From a candidate division KSB1 bacterium (lineage in GTDB: Bacteria; Zhuqueibacterota; Zhuqueibacteria; Zhuqueibacterales; Zhuqueibacteraceae): 64,000 nucleotides of DNA. Where the stretch lies: contig JAPDPX010000014.1 of the NCBI GenBank assembly GCA_034506255.1, forward strand, positions 1 through 64,000, given 5' to 3'. Within the stretch, counting starts at the first letter, position 1, and each line of letters opens with the position of its first letter. A model generated the notes under the pieces. That model was not told the DNA's origin, did no database searches, and was given only the letters and a program-made list of their open reading frames with translations. The position numbers and the translations under genes were made by a program. Shown here piece after piece: positions 35,215-44,343 of this stretch.

Positions 35215-38200
35215 ATGAATGCAAGACAGTTGCTGTTTGGTCTCATGATCGCAGGTGCCGGCGCCCAGGCACAACCGGCGGTTCAGGAAGCATGGGTGAG
35301 GCATTTCCTGCCTGTGGCACCACAGAAAGCCGTTTTTGCGGAAGCCCTTGCCGTGGATCAGGCCGGCCACGTCATCGTCGGCGGCATCGCACTCAAAGCA
35401 AATCTGACCACCGACTATCTCACTCTGGGATATGACGGTGGCGGCAGCCGGCTTTGGGTGCAGGGCTTCAACAGCACTTATGACAAGGATGATGATCTGG
35501 AAGCGCTGGCCGTTGATGCCGCCGGCAACATCCATGTCACCGGCGAAAGCGAGGGCAAAGGCGAGTTCACCGATTTTCTCACCCTCAAACTCAACCATGC
35601 CGGCGAGCAGCAGTGGCTGGCGCGTTATGACGGGCCGGCGCAGCGGGAAGATGATGGCAACGCCATTGCCGTGGATGCCAGCGGCAATGTTTATGTCACC
35701 GGCGCCAGCATGAACAGCGGCAACTTTCCCACGACGGATTATGCCACGGTCAAATACAACGCCCGCGGCGAACAACAGTGGGTGGCGCGTTACAACGGGC
35801 CGGGCAATGATTTCGACGAGGCCAATGCCATTGCCGTGGATGCCCAGGGCAACGTTTATGTGACCGGCATGAGCCGCGCCACTGCAGGGCCGCGCGGCAC
35901 AACGGATTTTGCCACCGTCAAGTACAGCCCGGCGGGCGAACAACAGTGGGTGGCGCGCTACAACGGGCCGGGTAATGGCGACGACATCGCTGTCGCCCTG
36001 GCGCTCGATGCCGCCGGTAATGTTTATGTCACCGGTGCCAGTGTCGGGGCCTCAACCGCCTTCGATTTTGCGACGGTGAAATACAATCCCGGAGGACAGC
36101 AGCTTTGGGTCAAGCGCTACAATGGCGTGGACAATGGCGAAGACCAACCCAGCGCCCTGGTGCTTGCTGCGGATGGCGGGGTTTGCGTGACCGGCACGGC
36201 CAATGGCTCGCGCTTCAACACCAAACGGGATTACGCCACCGTCAAATACGCCGCCGATGGCACCGAGCAATGGGTGCAAATCTATGATGGCCCCGGCAAG
36301 GACTGGGATGAAGCCCGCGCCCTGGCTGTGGATGCGGCCGGTAACTTCTACGTGACCGGGCAGAGCGCCGGCGATGAGACCACCGGTGCCGACTATGCCA
36401 CCGTGAAATACAGCAGCACCGGTCAGGAGCTGTGGGTGGCGCGCTATTCCAGCTCCGGTAAACAAGCTGATGGCGCGGCAGATGTTGCCGTTGATGCCGC
36501 CGGCAATGTCTATGTCACCGGAACCACCCAGGCCGGCGGCGACGCCAGCGCGATTACCACGATCAAATACCTCCAGGCGGCCGTGACTGCGCCGCCGCGT
36601 CTGTCCCGGCCGGCAAATGGCGCCAGCGATCAACCGGTGACCCTGACTTTGCAATGGTATCCTCTCGCCGGTGCCAAGGGTTACCGCCTGCAGTTGGCGC
36701 GCGATCCGCTCTTTGCCACCTTCCTGCTCGATGAGGTAGTGGCCGATACTTTCAAGAATGTCGGCCCGCTGGAGAATGGCCGCACGCACTACTGGCGGGT
36801 GGCCGCCAAACATGGCGACGACACGGAAACAGCCTTCTCTGAAGTCTGGCAATTCACCACCATTCCAACAGCACCTGCAGCACCCGCCTTGCTTGCCCCA
36901 CCCAATGGTGCGAAAGATCTGACCATGCCGGTTACCCTGTCCTGGGAAAAGGTCGAGGGCGCTGCAACCTATCACTTGCAAGTGGCCACGGATTCGGCAT
37001 TCACCACGCTGGCGGTCGAACAGGAAAAATTCACCGCCACGACGGTGAAACTGACGACGCTCACGGCCGGCACCACGTACTACTGGCGGGTGGCCGCCAG
37101 CAATGCCGGAGGCACCAGTCCCTGGTCGGCAAGCTGGAGTTTCACCACGACTGCGGTTTCGCCCGGCACCTTCAGCATCTCCGGCAAGACCCTCTATTGC
37201 TCGAGCGGCGCGCCGGTGGCCGGGGTTGCACTCGCCTTGTCGGGAGGAGCCACGCTCAGCGACACAAGTGATGCCAATGGGGATTATGCCTTTGCGAACC
37301 TGGGCGGCGGTCTGGATTATCGCGTCACGCCCGCCAAGTCCGGCGATTTCGATGCCGCTGCGATCAGTTGCTATGATGCCGCGCTCATCGCGCGTTTCGC
37401 ACTCGGTCTGAAGCCGGCTGGCTCCTGCGACTCGCTGGCCGCCGATGTCGATGAAAACGGCGCGATTCGGCTCTTTGACGCGGCACTGACCTGTCGCTAT
37501 GCCCTCGGGTTGCCGCCTTTCGGCACCGCCGTCTCCCATGTGGGCGAGTGGCGCTTCCGGCCGGTGGAACGCAAATATTCCGCGCTGGCTGCCGATCAGA
37601 GCAACCAGGATTTTGCCGCCACTCTGCTGGGCGAGGTGGATGGCAATTGGAAGCCGGCACCGGACAATCCCAACCTGATGACGCGAGTGGCAGTCTATCC
37701 CTACCTCCCCGATTTGATGGTTCGCACCGGCGAAAGGGTGCACCTTCCGCTGATGGTGACGGAGCGCACGGAGGTGCTGGCGGTGGATGTGGAATTTTCT
37801 TATGATCCTGCGGTGCTGCAATTTGTGGAAGTGAAGCGGGCGGGCTTGAGCGGGAAGTTCGATCTGTTGGTCAATTCCGAAGCCGGCCGGCTGCGGGTGG
37901 GAGCTTACGCGGCGCAAGCGGAAAGCCGCACCGGCGAGCTGCTGACGTTGTGCTTCCAGGTTGTCGGCAGGGAAGGTGAGCAAAGCCCGCTGCGGCTGTC
38001 GCGTTACCAGGTGAATGCCGGCACGCTGCAGCGCGCGGAAGCGAGTTTGCTGGTGGGAGCTGCTGGTGCAACCACACCGAGACAATTTGCTCTCGGGCAG
38101 AATTATCCCAACCCCTTCAATCCCGAAACGCTGATTCGTTTCGACCTGCCCGGCAATGCCGGCACCATGCTCAAGGTCCGGCTTGCCGTCTACAATCTCG

Positions 38201-38370
38201 CAGGACAGTTGGTGGCCGTGCTGGTCGATCAGGAGAAACCAGCCGGCTCCCATCAAGTCAAATGGGATGGTCGCGACCAGGCCGGTGTTGCGGTTCCCTC
38301 CGGTGCTTATTTCTACAAATTGGTGGCGGGAGATTTCGAAGCAACCCGGAAAATGGCGGTGATTCGTTGA
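35215..38370 (+). CDS. Secreted SBBP beta-propeller protein with FN3, dockerin-like, cohesin-like and sorting-type domains
   Basis: 1051 residues. The start ATG 35215 follows GGAGG, and the signal peptide reads LLFGLMIAGAGAQAQ. Residues about 25-460 hold roughly eight repeats of the SBBP type (AVDAAGNVYVTG, DYATVKY, WVARYNGPG), likely a beta-propeller. Two fibronectin-III-like units follow (about 460-650, each with THYWRVAA or TTYYWRVAA). Then come a regulatory-like unit (SISGKTLYCSSGAPVAGV), a dockerin-like pair (about 711-772, with Ca-loop residues D-V-D-E-N-G-A-I), a cohesin-like domain (about 829-942), and a YPNPFNPETLIRF sorting-type domain to the end. Probably cell-surface exposed. A terminator follows. 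Having both dockerin and cohesin in one chain suggests surface assembly with other such proteins. Confidence 0.85.
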   Translation: MNARQLLFGLMIAGAGAQAQPAVQEAWVRHFLPVAPQKAVFAEALAVDQAGHVIVGGIALKANLTTDYLTLGYDGGGSRLWVQGFNSTYDKDDDLEALAVDAAGNIHVTGESEGKGEFTDFLTLKLNHAGEQQWLARYDGPAQREDDGNAIAVDASGNVYVTGASMNSGNFPTTDYATVKYNARGEQQWVARYNGPGNDFDEANAIAVDAQGNVYVTGMSRATAGPRGTTDFATVKYSPAGEQQWVARYNGPGNGDDIAVALALDAAGNVYVTGASVGASTAFDFATVKYNPGGQQLWVKRYNGVDNGEDQPSALVLAADGGVCVTGTANGSRFNTKRDYATVKYAADGTEQWVQIYDGPGKDWDEARALAVDAAGNFYVTGQSAGDETTGADYATVKYSSTGQELWVARYSSSGKQADGAADVAVDAAGNVYVTGTTQAGGDASAITTIKYLQAAVTAPPRLSRPANGASDQPVTLTLQWYPLAGAKGYRLQLARDPLFATFLLDEVVADTFKNVGPLENGRTHYWRVAAKHGDDTETAFSEVWQFTTIPTAPAAPALLAPPNGAKDLTMPVTLSWEKVEGAATYHLQVATDSAFTTLAVEQEKFTATTVKLTTLTAGTTYYWRVAASNAGGTSPWSASWSFTTTAVSPGTFSISGKTLYCSSGAPVAGVALALSGGATLSDTSDANGDYAFANLGGGLDYRVTPAKSGDFDAAAISCYDAALIARFALGLKPAGSCDSLAADVDENGAIRLFDAALTCRYALGLPPFGTAVSHVGEWRFRPVERKYSALAADQSNQDFAATLLGEVDGNWKPAPDNPNLMTRVAVYPYLPDLMVRTGERVHLPLMVTERTEVLAVDVEFSYDPAVLQFVEVKRAGLSGKFDLLVNSEAGRLRVGAYAAQAESRTGELLTLCFQVVGREGEQSPLRLSRYQVNAGTLQRAEASLLVGAAGATTPRQFALGQNYPNPFNPETLIRFDLPGNAGTMLKVRLAVYNLAGQLVAVLVDQEKPAGSHQVKWDGRDQAGVAVPSGAYFYKLVAGDFEATRKMAVIR

Positions 38371-38398
38371 ACCGTGCCCCGGTCTGAAGACAGGCGAA

Positions 38399-38431
38399 GA
38401 GGGGTGAAACACTCACCCCTCCTTCTTTTCC
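38399..38431 (+). terminator. Strong intrinsic terminator
   Basis: GAGGGGTGA at 38399-38407 pairs perfectly with TCACCCCTC at 38413-38421 over the loop AACAC. The pyrimidine run CTTCTTTTCC follows. It separates the propeller gene from the small cohesin gene. Confidence 0.88.
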
Positions 38432-38460
38432 AACTCATCTCGTTTGCTCACGCATAACCC

Positions 38461-39246
38461 ATGAAGTCTGTCAAACTTCTCGTCTGCTGCTGTCTGCCAT
38501 TGTTGCTGAATGTGCCGGCAGCATGGCCGCAACCCATCGAGGTGCGGCTGCCCGCCAAATTGGTGGCCAGCCGTGGCGATACCATCATCGTGCCGGTCAC
38601 GGTTGGCAATCTCACCGACCGTCTGGTCATTGCCTATCAAGCGACCATTACCTTTGACGGCAGCGTGCTCGCAGCGGTCTCCGCCTCCAGTGCCGGTACT
38701 CTTTCCGAGTCGTTCGGCGATCCCCTTTTCAACAACTCGCTGCCCGGCCAGATCAAAGTCGGCAGTTTCGGCGCCCTTCCGTTGAGCGGCGCCGGCGTTC
38801 TGGTGAATCTCGTATTCACTGTCGTGGGCGCGCCCGGCGACAGCACCGCGCTCACCTTTGCGGAGTTCCTGTTCAATTCCGGCGATCCGCCCGCCGTCAC
38901 CTACAACGGCAGCTTGTTCATTCCCGCGGTGACGGGGCTGGCCTCGCCGACAGGCCTGCCACGCCATTTCATGCTCTCACAAAACTCGCCCAATCCCTTC
39001 GTTTCCACCACGCAGATCGCGCTGGAGCTGCCCGCTGCCGCGCCCGCGCCGGTGGCGCTGCGCGTCTTCAACCTGCAAGGCCAGCTCGTCGTCACCCTGT
39101 TTGCAGGCGCGCTGCCACCGGGCCGGTACCTGGTCACATGGGACGGCCGTGATTCGTTCGATCAACCCGTTGCCGCGGGAATCTACCTCTATCAGCTCAT
39201 CGCCGGCACGCGCGTGGAGACCCGTCGCCTGCTGCTGGCGCGTTGA
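38461..39246 (+). CDS. Small secreted cohesin-domain protein with C-terminal sorting-type domain
   Basis: 261 residues. Signal peptide (VKLLVCCCLPLLLNVPAAWPQ), then a cohesin-like domain (about 26-160: VRLPAKLVASRGDTIIVPVT, YQATITFDGSVLAAV, GVLVNLVFTVVGAPGDSTAL). It ends in a SPNPF-type domain (LSQNSPNPFVSTTQIALELP, LRVFNLQGQLVVTLF, PVAAGIYLYQLIAG). A cohesin fused to a surface-sorting domain would be a simple anchor for dockerin-bearing partners, and the upstream protein has a dockerin-like segment. Whether they bind is untested. Confidence 0.82.
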   Translation: MKSVKLLVCCCLPLLLNVPAAWPQPIEVRLPAKLVASRGDTIIVPVTVGNLTDRLVIAYQATITFDGSVLAAVSASSAGTLSESFGDPLFNNSLPGQIKVGSFGALPLSGAGVLVNLVFTVVGAPGDSTALTFAEFLFNSGDPPAVTYNGSLFIPAVTGLASPTGLPRHFMLSQNSPNPFVSTTQIALELPAAAPAPVALRVFNLQGQLVVTLFAGALPPGRYLVTWDGRDSFDQPVAAGIYLYQLIAGTRVETRRLLLAR

Positions 39247-39609
39247 ATCAGACGCGCGGGTGGCAAACTGCACAGTCGCCGTGGCTTGACACAACAGATA
39301 AATTCGCGCCGGGCCTCACCCGATGGAAGCTGCTCCAGTAGTCTTCGCTCTGCCGCAGGCCCGTGGGCATGTCCACCCGCGGCAGGCCGGGTTCGTGTAA
39401 CTGGCGGTAGCCCGCTTCGCCCGGAATGACCAGGAGATGTCATGGCTGGCGTTGCAATTGAACGGCGCGCCCCAGCGCGTGTCGGGCCTGGTCGCGAGGC
39501 CGCGCACGTCGGAATAGCCAGAATCGTTGATCATCAGCACCTTGGTGAGATTGTCCTGCTCGGCAGGCATGGCGGTGATCACCGTGGCTTCGCGGCTGGC
39601 ATCTGCCAT
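39241..39609 (-). pseudogene. Decayed c-type cytochrome-like gene fragment (C-terminal part)
   Basis: On the reverse strand one frame reads NLTKVLMINDSGYSDVRGLA and then TRPDTRWGAPFNCNASHD. It then loses the family-like sequence near 39440. A second frame continues VIPGEAGYRQLHEPGLPRV, DMPTGLRQSEDYWSSFHRV and RPGANLSVVSSHGDCAVCHP, and stops in the TGA next to the cohesin gene's end. CAVCH is a classical c-type heme attachment site. The switch of frame, lack of a start and mixed upstream sequence mark it as a relic. The parent family was not identified. Confidence 0.5.
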
Positions 39610-40217
39610 CCGAAGTTGCCCAAGCGCGGGAGTTTGCCCTTGATTTTATGGCTATTCCTCCTATCTTTGGAGCGCCAGTATACCATGCAGGCCGTTTGAC
39701 CTCGCTCTCGTGCCGACTGCGGCCGGTGAGGTGAATATGTGCAGCCGTCCAAATCAAGCAGGGCGGGTGACAGCCCGGCCTTCTCCATCGATCATCAGAC
39801 GGTGATCGCCAGAGAAGTGCGGGCTTTTTTGCTTTGATGGGGACAATGCCGGTGTCAAGGTCGCGAAGCTTCTGCCGCCGCCGGTGACCTGATCCCTGCG
39901 GAATCAACCGGTGGACGCGAGGTATTCACCCGACGCAGGAAAAACGGGAAATCATCCTGCCTCATTCCTTTTCGTGCCGGGAACTGCAATGCGCCAGGAA
40001 CATGACCAGCGCAGTGGCATGATGACTGTCCCCTGAATCAGCATGAGCTGCGGATGATGCCCGCCGTCTGCGGGGCGGGAGTGAGCTTTGCAGGTGAGTT
40101 TTGCACAAAATGCAGAATCATGCACGAGGCTGGCGGTGCAAAGTGGGTGGCTGCCTGCTGCAGGCGGCGTCATGTCCGTTGCAGCAGGGAAAGACAAGAG
40201 CCGGTGTGATCGGATAA

Positions 40218-40800
40218 CCTGAATTTTGCATGCTGGCTTGCTGTTGCCCGGAAGCGATGGCGTGCTCACAAAACGCCATCAGTTATTCCGTTCGAGGTCA
40301 AGCAAGACTTTTCCGAATGTGGAGCGGTCCCGACTTCGAAATTCGACCGTTTGCCGAAAGCGTCACGTTTTTTTCTCCCATGAAAATGGACTCCCACGAA
40401 ATGTTTTTTCCCGTGAGCGCGCCGCTTTCGTGGGAGGATTTTCGTGTTTGATCCTGATACCTCTGGTTGAATCGCGGTTGTGCTATAAACAGCGCATCCC
40501 GAGCGAGGCTGCCGGGTGTGCCCCCTCTCATCTCGAAGCAGCGCCCAGAAACAGCGCCAGCGGAGCGAACTGTTTATAGCTGCGCCCCATCCCTCAAATG
40601 CAAGCTCCAGAGGAGCGGCCTGTCGAATTTTTCATGATCTGGCACAGTTTTTTGAGGAGAACCAGCCGGGTCGCTTCTGCCGGAGCTGAGCGCACGTTTG
40701 TCTGCAAAATTTTTTAGGTATCACCCCCGTGGGTGGTTGGGCCGTCGCGATCAAAGCGGCGTTTCTCGCGCAGGAGAACAATCGGGGTGCAAAATTCAGG
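40218..40800 (+). repeat. Degenerate copy of repeat family B, interrupted by a family A head
   Basis: Blocks in the same order as at 8739-9345: TGCATGCTGGCTTGCTGTTGCCC, then CGAACTGTTTATAG, then a GACCTGTAGAATTTCTCATG-like block (here GGCCTGTCGAATTTTTCATG), a T-run with GGAGAA, then GGGTGGTTGGGCCGTCGCG and GATCAAAGCGGCGTT. Part of the middle is replaced by a family A head at 40375-40436. Confidence 0.75.
40375..40436 (+). repeat. Palindromic interspersed repeat family A, diverged head copy
   Basis: CTCCCATGAAAA at 40375-40386 and TTTCGTGGGAG at 40426-40436 are the inverted arms. An extra CTCCCACGAAAT lies between them. The GTAGCGCAGACA tail is absent. Confidence 0.7.
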
Positions 40801-40841
40801 TATAAAAAAACTTCCGCGGTTGTTTCGGCGGAGAATCTGCA

Positions 40842-42539
40842 ATGCGACAGTCGCTGTTTCACGTTGGCAGTTTTGCCCGCCTGTATCACGAGCCGTTCAG
40901 CAGCGTGGACCGCTGGTTTGCCCTGCTGCGGATTCTGGTGATTGCCGGTGGTTTCGCATGGCTGGAGATGGCCACCATTGCCCGGCCGCAACGCGACTAC
41001 CTCCTGTGGAATTTTGTCTTCTTCCTGCTCTACAGTGCCGCACTCTATGTTTTCATCCTGCATTTTCCGCGGCATCTGCGCACCCTCTATCTCGTCGCCC
41101 TGCTGCTCGATCTGATTTTTCTCTACTGGCTGGTGCGGTACAGCGGCGGCCTGCAAAGCGATTTCATGCTGGCTTTTTCTCTGCTGATTGCATTGCACTC
41201 CTTTTATTTCGGCCTGCCTCTCGGCTTGGCGGTTGTGCTGGCTTCGAGTTGCGTTTATTTGCTGGCGGGAAAATTCGACTTCGCCGCCCTGCCGGCGTCA
41301 CAGCTTGGCCTGCGCCTGGCCTTTTTTCTCCTGATCGCCGTGTCGATGGCCATGCTCTCCCGCAAGGAACAGAGTGACCGTGTGCGCATCGAGAAGCTGA
41401 ACACGGAATTGGAGCGGCGCCGTTTCGAGCTGCAAACCGAAAAGGAAAAGCTCACCAAAATCATCGGCGGCATTGACGCCGGCCTGTGCCTGGTGGACCG
41501 CGGCACGCACCTGGTTTGGGTCAACAACGTCGTGGAGTCGTGGTTCGGGGCATTCGAACAGCTGCGCGGCCGAATCTGCGCCCGGGCGTTGTGGGGCAAC
41601 GACGGCCTGTGCCACCAATGTCCGACCGTCAAAAGTTTTCAGGACGGCACCGTGGCCCAGGCCGAGCTGGAACGCACCACTTCTTCAGGGCAGCGAAAAT
41701 TTTACCGTCTGACCTCGGCGCCGATTCGCAATGAGCAGGGGGAAGTGGTCAACGTGCTGGAACTGATTCAGGACATCACCGAGGAAAAAGCGCTGCAGGC
41801 GCAACTGGCGCAATCCGCCAAACTGGCGGCCATCGGTGAGCTCGCCAGTGGCATCGCCCACGAGATCAACAATCCGCTCAGTTCGATCGCCGTTTGTGTT
41901 GAAGATCTCTCCGAAATGCTGTGCAACGGCGGGCTGGACGCCGCGCCCGGCGCGCGGGAAATGCAGGAGTGCATTCAAAGCATCAAGAACGACATCAACC
42001 GCTGCAAACGCATCACCACCGGCTTGTTGAATTTCTCCCGCCACAAGGCACCGCAGTTCGAACCGGTGGATGTCAATCAAGTGGTGCGCAACGCGGCACT
42101 GTTTATCCGGCACCGCGCCGAGCAATTGCATTTGCAAATCAAATCCGAGCTGAGTCCGGATCTGCCCCTGGTGCGGGCGGAAGCCGATGAACTGGCGCAG
42201 GTGTTCCTGAACATTCTCATCAATGCCATGGATTTTTCCCCGGCGGGAAAGGCGATTGAAGTGTTCACCGAAAGGCATGGGCCGGGCGAGATCGCCATTC
42301 GCATCGTCGATTACGGCGCCGGCATCCCGTGGGTCAATTTGCCGAAAATTTTCAGTCCCTTTTTCACGACCAAACCTCCCGGTCAGGGCACCGGTTTGGG
42401 GCTGGCGATCAGCCAGCGTATCATCAAGCGGCATGGCGGCCGGATCGAAGTGCATAGCATCGTCGGCAAAGGCACCACAGTGACGGTCATTTTGCCGGTC
42501 GCCGAGGAATGGCGTCTGCCGGCGGCGCAAAAAGTGTGA
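40842..42539 (+). CDS. Membrane sensor histidine kinase with PAS domain
   Basis: 565 residues. The first 170 contain about six hydrophobic segments (for example LLWNFVFFLLYSAALYVFIL and LYLVALLLDLIFLYWLV). A coiled linker and a PAS domain (about 205-310) follow. The PAS holds a Cys cluster in ICARALWGNDGLCHQCP, a pattern seen in PAS sensors that may bind metal or sense redox state. The kinase core has IAHEINNPL (phospho-His near 340), the N-box FLNILINAMDFSP, DYGAGIP and GTGLGLAIS. GGAG lies 8 bases before the start. It is paired with the NtrC-type regulator 170 bp downstream and probably controls the adjacent hydrogenase/Hdr operon. Confidence 0.92.
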   Translation: MRQSLFHVGSFARLYHEPFSSVDRWFALLRILVIAGGFAWLEMATIARPQRDYLLWNFVFFLLYSAALYVFILHFPRHLRTLYLVALLLDLIFLYWLVRYSGGLQSDFMLAFSLLIALHSFYFGLPLGLAVVLASSCVYLLAGKFDFAALPASQLGLRLAFFLLIAVSMAMLSRKEQSDRVRIEKLNTELERRRFELQTEKEKLTKIIGGIDAGLCLVDRGTHLVWVNNVVESWFGAFEQLRGRICARALWGNDGLCHQCPTVKSFQDGTVAQAELERTTSSGQRKFYRLTSAPIRNEQGEVVNVLELIQDITEEKALQAQLAQSAKLAAIGELASGIAHEINNPLSSIAVCVEDLSEMLCNGGLDAAPGAREMQECIQSIKNDINRCKRITTGLLNFSRHKAPQFEPVDVNQVVRNAALFIRHRAEQLHLQIKSELSPDLPLVRAEADELAQVFLNILINAMDFSPAGKAIEVFTERHGPGEIAIRIVDYGAGIPWVNLPKIFSPFFTTKPPGQGTGLGLAISQRIIKRHGGRIEVHSIVGKGTTVTVILPVAEEWRLPAAQKV

Positions 42540-42709
42540 AGCAGCATTTCCTTCCATGCGGGCAGCCGACCGCGACGCAGGAGAGACAGTGCCATTAGCA
42601 GCGTCACGAAAATGCCGTGGTGCAGGTTTCTGTTTGCAGTGGTTGGCCGACAAGACGTCTGCGTCGCCTGATCGTGGTTGAATGCCGAGGGCGGCTGATG
42701 TGATGAACC

Positions 42710-44068
42710 ATGAAGACCGGGAAAAACATACTCATCGTGGATGACGAAGAATCGTTTCGCGCCCACTTGATGAAGCTGTTCGTCCGCCGCGGATTCGCCG
42801 TTTCGGACGCGGCAACCGGCGCCGCGGCGCTGGCCCTGGCCGAACGGCGGCAGTTTGACGTGGTGCTGCTCGACATCGTTTTGCCCGGCCTGGATGGCGT
42901 CGAAGTTCTGCGCATTTTCCGGGAACGCGCGCCGGAAACGCAGGTGATCATGATCACGGGCAATGCCACGGTGAGCAACGCCATTGCCTCGATGAAACTC
43001 GGTGCCTATGACTATCTCACCAAGCCGTTTGATCCCGAGGAATTGTTCATTCTGGTCGAGCGTGCCTGCGAGCTTTCCGCGCTGCGACGCGACCACCAGT
43101 TTTTGCAGCGCGAACTGGAGCGGCAGCGCAAGTTCGACGATTTTATCGGCGGCAACGACAAAACTCTGGCGGCCCTCGCGCTGGTTGCAAAAGTGGCGCC
43201 GACGGATTCCACCGTGTTGATCACCGGCGAGACCGGCACCGGCAAGGAGCTGATCGCCAAAGCCATCCATCGCCAGAGCCTGCGCCACACCAAGCCGTTT
43301 GTCGTGGTCAACTGCAGCGCCATCCAGGAGACCCTGCTGGAAAGCGAGCTGTTCGGCTACGAAAAAGGCGCCTTTACCGGCGCGGTGAAAAACAAATCCG
43401 GTCTGATCGAAGTGGCCAACACCGGAACCATTTTTCTCGATGAGGTCGGCGACCTGCAGCCGAACCTGCAAATCAAGCTGCTGCGCTTTCTGGAAAACGG
43501 CGAGTTTCGCCCGGTGGGCAGCACGCATTCCCGCCGCGCAGACGTGCGCGTGATCGCCGCCACCAATCGCGACCTCAAAAAAATGATGCAGGAAGGCAAA
43601 TTCCGCGAGGATTTGTTCTATCGGCTGAACGTGATCAACATCCAGCTCCCGCCGCTGCGCGAGCGGCGCGAAGACATCGCCGCGCTGGTCGAGTACTTTT
43701 TGAAAAAGTATTGCGCCACCATGCGCAAGTGTGTCGCCGGCGTGGAGCCGGAGGCGCTGGCGGCGCTGCAACAATATCACTGGCCCGGCAATGTCCGCGA
43801 ACTGGAAAACGTCATCGAGCGCGCGGTCATTCTGGCGGCGGGCAATACCATCACTCTCGACGACCTGCCTGTCGACCTGATTCAGCCCTCTGCCTTTTCA
43901 CTTCCCCCTGCCAATGACAAATCGCTCGCCGCCATTGAACGCGAGCATATTCTCAAAATCCTGGCCGAAACCGCCGGCAACAAAACCCAGGCCGCCAGAA
44001 TTTTGGGAATCACCAAGAAAACTCTCTACGCCAAATTGCAGCAATACGCCCTGCTGCAGAAGGGCTGA
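42710..44068 (+). CDS. NtrC-family response regulator (sigma-54 activator)
   Basis: 452 residues. Receiver domain (about 5-120) with acidic pocket DDEE, phospho-acceptor Asp in VVLLDIVLPG and the Lys in YDYLTKPFD. AAA+ domain: GETGTGKE Walker A near 170, GAFTGA in YEKGAFTGAVKNK, TIFLDEVGDL, and REDLFYRLNV. Ends with a Fis-type helix-turn-helix (NKTQAARILGITKKTLYAKL). All residues needed for phosphorylation-dependent sigma-54 activation are present. A -24/-12 promoter and an upstream palindrome lie immediately downstream, before the hydrogenase maturation protease gene, so this is the most likely target. Confidence 0.94.
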   Translation: MKTGKNILIVDDEESFRAHLMKLFVRRGFAVSDAATGAAALALAERRQFDVVLLDIVLPGLDGVEVLRIFRERAPETQVIMITGNATVSNAIASMKLGAYDYLTKPFDPEELFILVERACELSALRRDHQFLQRELERQRKFDDFIGGNDKTLAALALVAKVAPTDSTVLITGETGTGKELIAKAIHRQSLRHTKPFVVVNCSAIQETLLESELFGYEKGAFTGAVKNKSGLIEVANTGTIFLDEVGDLQPNLQIKLLRFLENGEFRPVGSTHSRRADVRVIAATNRDLKKMMQEGKFREDLFYRLNVINIQLPPLRERREDIAALVEYFLKKYCATMRKCVAGVEPEALAALQQYHWPGNVRELENVIERAVILAAGNTITLDDLPVDLIQPSAFSLPPANDKSLAAIEREHILKILAETAGNKTQAARILGITKKTLYAKLQQYALLQKG

Positions 44069-44083
44069 AGATGGGGCGTCTCC

Positions 44084-44106
44084 TTTTTACACCCGCCGTG
44101 TAAAAA
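44084..44106. promoter_or_regulatory. Palindrome, candidate enhancer site for the sigma-54 regulator
   Basis: TTTTTACAC at 44084-44092 and GTGTAAAAA at 44098-44106 form a perfect 9-bp inverted repeat around CCGCC. It lies about 16 bp after the regulator stop and about 150 bp upstream of the -24/-12 element, the usual distance for an activator binding site. It could instead be a weak terminator hairpin for the regulator gene, since A/T runs flank it. Confidence 0.45.
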
Positions 44107-44251
44107 ATAATCTCCCGCCAACTTCATTCCTGGCATCCTGCTGTTTTTAACCTGTTTTTCTTCCCGCGTACTGCAGTGCCATTTGTTTGTTTTCACGCGC
44201 CAATACTCCTCGGCAAGCCGGCGCAGCCTTGACCCGCACGCTGTTTTGATG

Positions 44252-44267
44252 CGGCACCGTTCTTGCC
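44252..44267 (+). promoter_or_regulatory. Sigma-54 (-24/-12) promoter for the hydrogenase/Hdr operon
   Basis: CGGCACCGTTCTTGCC matches the consensus TGGCAC-N5-TTGC, with GG and GC at the required 10-base spacing. Only the first T is changed. Transcription would start near 44278, about 65 bp before the first hydrogenase-related start codon. The gene just upstream encodes a sigma-54 activator. Confidence 0.7.
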
Positions 44268-44343
44268 CTGGAAAACAGGGAGGGACAATGTCCCCCGCCT
44301 GATCCTCAAAGGGAGAGAGCGGGCAGGTAAGACGCTGAAGAGC

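Larger units (their letters stand above)
39247..40841. other. 1.6-kb non-coding region with gene relic and repeat remnants
   Basis: Apart from the cytochrome-like relic at its left end, no gene was recognised. From about 40218 to 40800 it holds degenerate pieces of family B (GCATGCTGGCTTGCTGTTGC; TTTTGAGGAGAACCAGCCGG; GGGTGGTTGGGCCGTCGCGA) and a family A head (40375-40436). The middle part (about 39610-40210) has open frames on the reverse strand that resemble nothing I know. Confidence 0.65.

Noticed and set aside
35440..36570. Tandem DNA repeats of about 150-170 bp
   Set aside because: These are the coding repeats of the SBBP beta-propeller protein, not a separate DNA element.
40226..40579. 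Short open frames in the 39.2-40.8 kb gap as genes
   Set aside because: They run across repeat remnants shared with non-coding sequence at 8.7-9.3 kb and show no protein-like pattern.
44263..44343. TTG start at 44263 for the maturation protease
   Set aside because: It falls inside the -12 element of the predicted promoter, and the added residues do not resemble the family.
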